Shown: piece after piece, positions 57,354-64,000 of the stretch | How positions within the stretch are numbered: the stretch's first letter is position 1 | Layout: each line of letters starts with the position of its first letter | Assembly: GCA_049322755.1 (NCBI GenBank) | Contig: JBMOQX010000072.1 | Location: 62,001 to 126,000 of the forward strand | Direction: 5' to 3' | Length of the DNA: 64,000 nt | From: DATIUV01 sp049322755 | GTDB taxonomy: Bacteria; Pseudomonadota; Gammaproteobacteria; Burkholderiales; UBA6910 | Program-made: the position numbers and the translations under genes | Notes under the pieces: model-generated | Told to the model about the DNA's origin: nothing | Databases searched by the model: none | Seen by the model: the letters and a program-made list of their open reading frames with translations, nothing else

Positions 57354-59012
57354 TCAATCCGCGCGTTCGCGCACGTAACGGCCGGGGGCCGGCTCCCGCG
57401 GCGGATGCCGCAGGCTTCCCAGCGCCGCCGGGGCGGGCACCGGCCGGCCGCTGCGGCGCAGGAGCCAACGCGCCCAGTGCGGCCACCAGCTTCCCGGGCG
57501 GGACCGCGCCGCCGCCAGCCAGGACCGGGCGTCGGCCGTGAACGGTCCCGTCCAGTAGTTGCGCCGCCGCCTGGATGCCGGGTTGATCACGCCGGCGATG
57601 TGGCCGCTGGCCGCCAGAACGAATTCGATTCTGCCAGAAAGCAGCCGGGCGCTGGAAAACGCCGACGCCCACGGCACGATGTGGTCCTCCCGGGCCGCCA
57701 GCACGAACGCCGGCACATCGATCCTGCGCAGGTCCACGCTCGTGCCGCACATCTGCAGCGCGCCGGGCAGCCGCAGCGCGTTGTCCAGATACATGCGCCG
57801 CAGGTAATACGCGAACAGCGCGCCGGGCACGTTGGCGCTGTCGCTGTTCCAGTAGAGCAGGTCGAACGGCGGCGGCGTCTGGCCTTTGAGGTAGTTGTTC
57901 ACCACGTAGTTCCAGACCAGTTCGTTGGCGCGCAGGCTGGCGAAGGCCTGCGCCAGCTCGGCGCCGCGCATCACGCCGCCGGCGGCAAACTCGGCCTCCT
58001 TCTGCGCCACGAACGGTTCCTGCACGTAGACGCCGATGTCGCCGGGGTCGGCGAAATCCAGCAGCGTGGTGAGCAGCGTCAGGCTGGCGACGCGCCGGTC
58101 GCCGCGGGCGCGCAGCACCGCCAGCGCGGAGGCCAGCAGCGTGCCGCCGACACAGAAGCCCAGCGCGTTGACCCGCTTCGCGCCCGTGATCTCCAGGGTG
58201 ACCGCCAGCGCCTCGAACACCACGCGCTCGAGATAGTCGTTCCAGGTCGCGCGCCCCAGCTCGGGCGGAACGTTGCGCCAGGAAATCAGGAACACCGCCA
58301 GCCCCTGCTCGACGGCGAAGCGGACGAACGAATTCTCCGGCTGCAGGTCGAGGATGTAGTACTTGTTGATGAACGGCGGCACGATCAGCAGCGGCAGTTC
58401 GCGGCACTGGGGCCCGGCCGGCGCGTACTGGATCAGCTGGAAGTACTCGTTCTCGTGGACCACCGCGCCGGGGGTGAGCGCCAGGTTGCGGCCGACCTCG
58501 AACGCGGATTCGTCGGTCATGGAGATGCGCCGGCGCCGCAGGTCGGCCAGCAGGTTGCGCACGCCGTCCTGCAGGCTGCGGCCCTCGGTCTCGGCCATGC
58601 GCTTCAGCGCTTCCGCGTTGGTGGCGGGGAAATTGGCCGGACACAGGGCATCGATCAGCTGGCGGGTGAAGAACGCCAGGCGCCGCCGGTCGCGTTCGTC
58701 CGCGGGAAAGCGCGCCACCGCTTCCCGCAGCCAGTCGGCGTTGATCAGGTAGGCTTGGCGGAGATAGTCGTGGACCGGGCTGGCGCGCCACTCCGGCGCG
58801 GCGAAGCGGCGGTCGGTCTCCGCCGGCGTGTCATCGCGGGCGCCGGCCAGCAGGCGCATCCACAGTTCCACGTGGCGCTGGGCGTGGCGGCCGTGGAAGG
58901 CATCCCAGGACTCTGCCGGCGCGCCCGCACCGGCGGCGGGCGTGAACGCCGGGTCCGGCGTCTTGCCCAACGGCGCGGCGGCCGGGGCGGGGCGGTCGTT
59001 GGCGGGCGGCAT
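57354..59012 (-). CDS. phaC: Class I poly(3-hydroxyalkanoate) synthase PhaC
   Basis: 552 residues. The lipase-like box LGFCVGGTLLAS near residue 295 carries the catalytic Cys; Asp in LAAREDHIVPW and His in AASGHIAGVINP complete the triad. The N-terminal region and PPFINKYYILDL segment fit class I synthases. The ATG at 59012 starts MPPANDRPAP; a disordered Pro/Ala-rich N-terminus follows. Forms a phaC-phaB unit. Confidence 0.96.
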   Translation of the reverse strand: MPPANDRPAPAAAPLGKTPDPAFTPAAGAGAPAESWDAFHGRHAQRHVELWMRLLAGARDDTPAETDRRFAAPEWRASPVHDYLRQAYLINADWLREAVARFPADERDRRRLAFFTRQLIDALCPANFPATNAEALKRMAETEGRSLQDGVRNLLADLRRRRISMTDESAFEVGRNLALTPGAVVHENEYFQLIQYAPAGPQCRELPLLIVPPFINKYYILDLQPENSFVRFAVEQGLAVFLISWRNVPPELGRATWNDYLERVVFEALAVTLEITGAKRVNALGFCVGGTLLASALAVLRARGDRRVASLTLLTTLLDFADPGDIGVYVQEPFVAQKEAEFAAGGVMRGAELAQAFASLRANELVWNYVVNNYLKGQTPPPFDLLYWNSDSANVPGALFAYYLRRMYLDNALRLPGALQMCGTSVDLRRIDVPAFVLAAREDHIVPWASAFSSARLLSGRIEFVLAASGHIAGVINPASRRRRNYWTGPFTADARSWLAAARSRPGSWWPHWARWLLRRSGRPVPAPAALGSLRHPPREPAPGRYVRERAD

Positions 59013-59127
59013 GGGGGATCGGGCTCGGCCCCGGCCGCGCGGGGGCCGGGAGCGGCCATTGTTCGCGCCGCCGTCGCGGGCTGTCAAGAAACGTCCGGGT
59101 GCAACGAAAGGCAATGCATGAGGCGGG

Positions 59128-59871
59128 TCACGCCGCCTCCAGCCACACGCAGGCCGCCATGCGGCCGGTGACCCGGTCGCGCCGGTAGGAAAAGAAGCGC
59201 CGCGGGTCGCTGAACGTGCACGCGGGCTCGCCCGACACGGCGCGCACGCCGCACGCCGCCAGCCGCTGGCGCGCCAGCAGGTAGAGGTTGGCGAGCCACT
59301 TGCCGTTGTCGCGTGGCGCGAAAGCGAACGCCGCCTGGGTGTCGTGGGCGAGGAAGGTGTCGCGCACGTCGTCGCCGACTTCGAAACTGTCCGGCCCGAT
59401 GGCGGGTCCCAGCCACGCCAGCACGCGCGCCGGGTCGGTCTGCATCGCGGCGACCGTCTGCTCCAGCACGCCGGCGGCGAGCCCGCGCCAGCCGGCGTGG
59501 GCCGCCGCCACGACCCTGGCGTCGGCATCGCAGAGCAGCACCGGCAGGCAGTCCGCCACCAGCACGGCGCACACCACGCCGGGCGCACGGGCGACCGCGC
59601 CGTCGGCCGTGGGGCCGTAATCCTCGCGATCCACGCGCGCCACGCGCGCGCCGTGGACCTGTGCCAGCCAGCGCGGCTCGGCGGGCAGACACTCCCGCAG
59701 CCGCGCCCGGTTCTCCGCCACCCGCGCCGGTGCGTCGCCCACGTGGCCGCCCAGATTGAGGGATGCGTACGGCTCCCGGCTGACGCCGCCGAGCCGGGTG
59801 GTGAACAGCGCGCGCACGCCGCGCGGTGCCGGCCATTCCGGAACCACCGCCTCAGGCAGCGCGCTGGTCAC
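59128..59871 (-). CDS. pgeF: Peptidoglycan editing factor PgeF (YfiH, laccase domain)
   Basis: 247 residues, multicopper-laccase-like fold of the YfiH group. Metal-site segments VLVADCLPVLLCDAD near residue 105 and AAAHAGWRGLAAGVLE near 125 are typical, with VHGARVARV upstream. Known to correct misincorporated amino acids in peptidoglycan precursors or to act on purine nucleosides. The GTG start overlaps the rluD stop by GTGA. Confidence 0.94.
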   Translation of the reverse strand: MTSALPEAVVPEWPAPRGVRALFTTRLGGVSREPYASLNLGGHVGDAPARVAENRARLRECLPAEPRWLAQVHGARVARVDREDYGPTADGAVARAPGVVCAVLVADCLPVLLCDADARVVAAAHAGWRGLAAGVLEQTVAAMQTDPARVLAWLGPAIGPDSFEVGDDVRDTFLAHDTQAAFAFAPRDNGKWLANLYLLARQRLAACGVRAVSGEPACTFSDPRRFFSYRRDRVTGRMAACVWLEAA

Positions 59872-60845
59872 GCAGCGCTCCGATCGTCGCGCAGCGCGGC
59901 GAGCAGTTCCGCCAGGTCGGACGGCGGCGGCGCGTCGAAGCGCAGCGTGCGGCCGCTCTGCGGGTGAACGAACGCCAGCGTCGTGGCGTGCAGCGCTTGG
60001 CGCCGGAACGCGCGGCACGGCGCGGGCAGCGCCGCGTTGCGGCGGTACACCGGATCGCCCACCAGCGGATGGCCGATGGACGTGAGATGCACGCGAATCT
60101 GGTGGGTGCGGCCGGTCTCCAGGCGGCAGCGCAGCAGCGTGCAGGGGCCGAAGCGCTCCAGCACTTCGTAGCGGGTGAGCGCCGGCTTGCCGCGGGCCAC
60201 CACCGCCATGCGCGTGCGCTGGGTCGGATGCCGGCCCACCGGGGCGTCCACCGTGCCGCCGCGGTTGACGTCGCCCTGGACCAGCGCCAGGTATTCGCGC
60301 CGCACGTCGCGCGCCGCCAGCTGCCGTACCAGGCTGGCGTGGGCGGAAAGCGTCTTGGCCACCACCATCAGCCCGCTGGTGTCCTTGTCGAGGCGATGCA
60401 CGATGCCCGCGCGCGGCACCGCGGCCAGCGCCGGGCAGCGGTGGAGCAGGGCGTTGAGCAGCGTGCCCTGCCAGTTGCCGCTGCCGGGATGCACGACACG
60501 GCCCGGGGGCTTGTCCAGCACCAGCAGCTGATCGTCCTCGTACACGATCGCGAGCGGTATCGGCTCGGGCGCGAACGCGGTCACGGCCGGATCCTGGGCG
60601 GGCGCCAGCTCGATCAGCTCGCCGCCCCGGACCTTGTCCTTCGGCGATGCGGCGCGGCCGTCCACTTGCACGCAGCCGTCGCGAATCCAGGCCGCCAGTC
60701 GCGAGCGCGAGTAACGTGGCAGCAGGCGTGCCAGCGCCTGGTCCAGCCGCAGCCCGGCCGCCTCGCGGGGCACCACGAGGCGCTCCGCCCGGGCCGCCCC
60801 GGGAGTAGAATACTGCGCAGCTTTCGACAGAGGTTCGCCCGCCAT
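59868..60845 (-). CDS. rluD: 23S rRNA pseudouridine synthase RluD
   Basis: 325 residues. N-terminal S4 domain (LRLDQALARLLPRYSRSRLA) and RluD catalytic domain with GIVHRLDKDTSGLMVVAKT, which carries the catalytic Asp. ETGRTHQIRVHL follows. The ATG at 60845 is antisense to the bamD ATG in the sequence CCATGG, so the two divergent genes share a start region; a start further inside cannot be excluded because the ribosome-binding site is weak. Confidence 0.94.
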   Translation of the reverse strand: MAGEPLSKAAQYSTPGAARAERLVVPREAAGLRLDQALARLLPRYSRSRLAAWIRDGCVQVDGRAASPKDKVRGGELIELAPAQDPAVTAFAPEPIPLAIVYEDDQLLVLDKPPGRVVHPGSGNWQGTLLNALLHRCPALAAVPRAGIVHRLDKDTSGLMVVAKTLSAHASLVRQLAARDVRREYLALVQGDVNRGGTVDAPVGRHPTQRTRMAVVARGKPALTRYEVLERFGPCTLLRCRLETGRTHQIRVHLTSIGHPLVGDPVYRRNAALPAPCRAFRRQALHATTLAFVHPQSGRTLRFDAPPPSDLAELLAALRDDRSAA

Positions 60846-61674
60846 GGACGCTAGTTTATCCGCAATCACCGCCCGCGCCGGGCGGCGCGGCCTCGCGGCC
60901 TGGATCGGCCTCGCGGCGGTGCTGCTGCTGGCCGGCTGCGGCAGCCTGTTCACCAGCGAGGACGAGACCCAGGGATGGTCCGCGCAGCGCCTCTACAGCG
61001 AAGCCAGGGACGAGCTCAACAGCGGCAACTACCAGCGCGCCATCAAGCTGTTCGAGACGCTGGAGGCGCGCTATCCCTACGGCCGCTTCGCGCTGCAGGC
61101 GCAGCTGGAGGTGGCCTACGCCTACTACAAGGACGGCGAGGTGGCGCAGGCGGTGCAGGCGGCCGACCGCTTCATCAAGCTGCACCCGAATCACCCCAAC
61201 GTCGATTACGCGTATTACCTGAAGGGCCTGGCGCACTTCAACACCCAGAGCGGCTTCCTCGCCAACCTGGCGGGCCAGGACCGCACCGAGCGCGATCCCA
61301 AGGCGGCGCGGGACTCGTTCGAGGCGTTCAAGGAACTGGTGGCGCGCTATCCCGACAGCCGTTACGCCGAGGACGCCCGGGCGCGCATGATCTACCTGGT
61401 GAACGGGCTGGCGATGCACGAGGTGCACGCGGCGCGCTACTACATGCGCCGGGGGGCCTACGTGGCGGCGGCGAACCGCGCCAAGTTCGCGGTCGAGACC
61501 TATCCCCAGACGCCCGCCGTGGAGCACGCCCTGGCGGTGCTGATGGCGGCCTACGATCAGCTGGGCCTCAACGAGCTGCGCGACGACACGCGCCGCGTGC
61601 TGCAGAAAAACTACCCCAACAGCGAGTGGCTGGCCGGCGGCCCGGAGCCCAAGGCGTGGTGGAAGCTTTGGTAG
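60844..61674 (+). CDS. bamD: Outer membrane assembly lipoprotein BamD
   Basis: 276 residues. Lipoprotein signal with LLLAGC lipobox near residue 32, then TPR-like repeats (ARDELNSGNYQRAIKLFETL, AVQAADRFIKLHPNHPNVDY) of the BamD/ComL family. Works in the Bam complex inserting beta-barrel proteins. TAGAAT at 60806-60811 is a likely -10 element. Divergent from rluD, as in many proteobacteria. Confidence 0.97.
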   Translation: MDASLSAITARAGRRGLAAWIGLAAVLLLAGCGSLFTSEDETQGWSAQRLYSEARDELNSGNYQRAIKLFETLEARYPYGRFALQAQLEVAYAYYKDGEVAQAVQAADRFIKLHPNHPNVDYAYYLKGLAHFNTQSGFLANLAGQDRTERDPKAARDSFEAFKELVARYPDSRYAEDARARMIYLVNGLAMHEVHAARYYMRRGAYVAAANRAKFAVETYPQTPAVEHALAVLMAAYDQLGLNELRDDTRRVLQKNYPNSEWLAGGPEPKAWWKLW

Positions 61675-61732
61675 CGCGCGTGGGCGCACGCCGGGGAGCA
61701 GGAAAGGGTTGCCTTACCGCACGAAGCACCGA

Positions 61733-62056
61733 TCAGCGCACGAATTTCCGCACCACGTCCATGAGCTCGGCGATGGCGGCGTCGCCGTCGCCGGAGCGGA
61801 CCGCGCCCTTGACGCAGCCCTGGGTGTGGTCCTCCAGAAGCTGCAGCCCGACCGCGTCCAGCGCCGCGCGCAACGCGGCGATCTGTGTCAGCACGTCGAC
61901 GCAGTAGCGGTCCTCTTCGATCATCCGGGCGACGCCGCGCACCTGGCCTTCGATGCGCGCCAGGCGCTTGAGCAGCGCCGCCTTGCGGGGTTGCACCACG
62001 GACTTCGGATCGTGGCAGGCGACGTTCGCGGCGGCGCCGTTACGCGACGACTTCAA
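61733..62056 (-). CDS. csoR: CsoR-family copper-responsive repressor
   Basis: 107 residues from a TTG that overlaps the copZ end; a GTG near 61998 is the alternative. Helical core RLARIEGQVRGVARMIEEDR with the copper-binding Cys-His-Cys set in RYCVDVLTQ, LLEDHTQGC. Represses copper export genes until Cu(I) binds. Third gene of copA-copZ-csoR. Confidence 0.9.
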   Translation of the reverse strand: MKSSRNGAAANVACHDPKSVVQPRKAALLKRLARIEGQVRGVARMIEEDRYCVDVLTQIAALRAALDAVGLQLLEDHTQGCVKGAVRSGDGDAAIAELMDVVRKFVR

Positions 62057-62249
62057 AGCCCGCTCCCTCGATGGCGCCTTTCAGCTGATCGAGCCCGGTG
62101 CGCGCCGGGTCGTAGCGCACCGTGGCGCGCTTCTCCGCCAGCGAGACATCGGCGTGCTCGACGCCCGGGGTCTCGCGCAGCACCCGGGTGACGCTGCCGA
62201 CGCAGCCCATGCAGGTCATGCCGTCGATTTTCAGGGTCACCGTTTCCAT
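62040..62249 (-). CDS. copZ: Heavy-metal-associated copper chaperone (CopZ-like)
   Basis: 69 residues, one HMA domain. The metal motif DGMTCMGCVGSVTRVL is near residue 10. Hands Cu(I) to the CopA ATPase. Its 3' end overlaps the csoR start by 17 bases. A repeat element of 7-base units separates it from copA. Confidence 0.93.
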   Translation of the reverse strand: METVTLKIDGMTCMGCVGSVTRVLRETPGVEHADVSLAEKRATVRYDPARTGLDQLKGAIEGAGFEVVA

Positions 62250-62260
62250 GACTTCCTCCT

Positions 62261-62382
62261 ATGAAGGTAAATGGGTAAGGGGCGATGTGCAATGGGTGAC
62301 AGGCGATGGGTGACGAGTTGCAGGGCATGATCGACGGGGGCGGCGGAGCCTGCCGTTTCCCATCGCTCATTCCCATCTCCCT

Positions 62383-62387
<5 letters not shown>
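62261..62387. repeat. Heptanucleotide repeat element between copA and copZ
   Basis: From 62261 the sequence runs in 7-base steps (GCGATGT, GCAATGG, GTGACAG, GCGATGG, GTGACGA). At 62356-62387 the complement pattern appears (CCCATCG, CTCATTC, CCATCTC), reaching the copA stop codon. The arms can pair imperfectly. Confidence 0.6.

Positions 62388-64000
<1,613 letters not shown>

Overview
The window is a GC-rich, gene-dense stretch of a denitrifying proteobacterium, most likely a betaproteobacterium of the Rhodocyclales/Nitrosomonadales kind. The lineage is inferred from the class I PHA genes next to bamD/rluD/pgeF and from the nar, nir and ubi gene order; no rRNA is present to fix it. No transposase, tRNA, rRNA or CRISPR array was seen, and no gap longer than about 280 bases lacks a gene.

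Layout. (1) 1-12907, + strand: the end of narK, narGHJI, then an accessory tail: a mini heme-copper-oxidase-like membrane protein, a GcvH-like lipoyl carrier, a thioredoxin-membrane fusion, a PpiC-type protein that has lost its catalytic core, a beta-carbonic anhydrase, NnrS and a hemerythrin. (2) 12879-21819, - strand: an anaerobic-life operon in which class III ribonucleotide reductase (nrdD, a separate glycyl-radical peptide, nrdG) is interleaved with O2-independent ubiquinone synthesis (ubiU, ubiV, ubiT), a lipoate ligase-DUF116 fusion and a Dnr-type regulator, followed by a nitronate monooxygenase-like gene with its own promoter. (3) 22095-25401: a CopD-like membrane protein, a B12-radical SAM-DUF4070 protein and a second Dnr-type regulator. 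(4) 25420-36822: the cd1 nitrite reductase and heme d1 cluster (nirS, C, F, DL, G, H, J, N), a NosR/NirI-type protein and a divergent bifunctional cysG that can supply siroheme; nirE is absent. (5) 36806-39820: a frameshifted NnrS-like gene, DUF2249, hemerythrin and heme A synthase. (6) 39972-44593: a B-type-like heme-copper reductase whose active-site Tyr is replaced, with CtaB and SCO; it looks like a non-canonical NO reductase. (7) 44723-50457: two unusual cytochrome b fusions, a conserved unknown protein, a second divergent heme-copper subunit I and a 59-residue membrane protein. (8) 50549-64000: housekeeping and storage genes (pgsA, a DinG/YoaA helicase, rimO, PHA genes, pgeF, rluD, bamD) and the csoR-copZ-copA copper locus, cut by the window end.

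How it works together. At least eleven TTGAT-N4-ATCAA boxes (FNR/Dnr sites), most 21-23 bases ahead of a -10-like hexamer, precede the nitrite, NO, heme, hemerythrin and cytochrome b units. Two Dnr-like regulators with the E-x2-S-R recognition helix and no Fe-S cysteines are encoded in the same window. The genes would turn nitrate into nitrite, NO and then N2O while supplying heme d1, siroheme, heme A, quinone, dNTPs and lipoyl groups without oxygen. No norCB or nosZ is present here.

The best candidate for an undescribed system is 44590-50528: cytochrome b fused to a [2Fe-2S]-FAD/NAD(P) reductase, cytochrome b fused to 2x[4Fe-4S]-MvhD, and an orphan heme-copper subunit I, under matching Dnr promoters. 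Other strong points are the split glycyl-radical RNR, the possible dedicated lipoylation pair, and several intergenic elements built of 7- or 9-base repeats.
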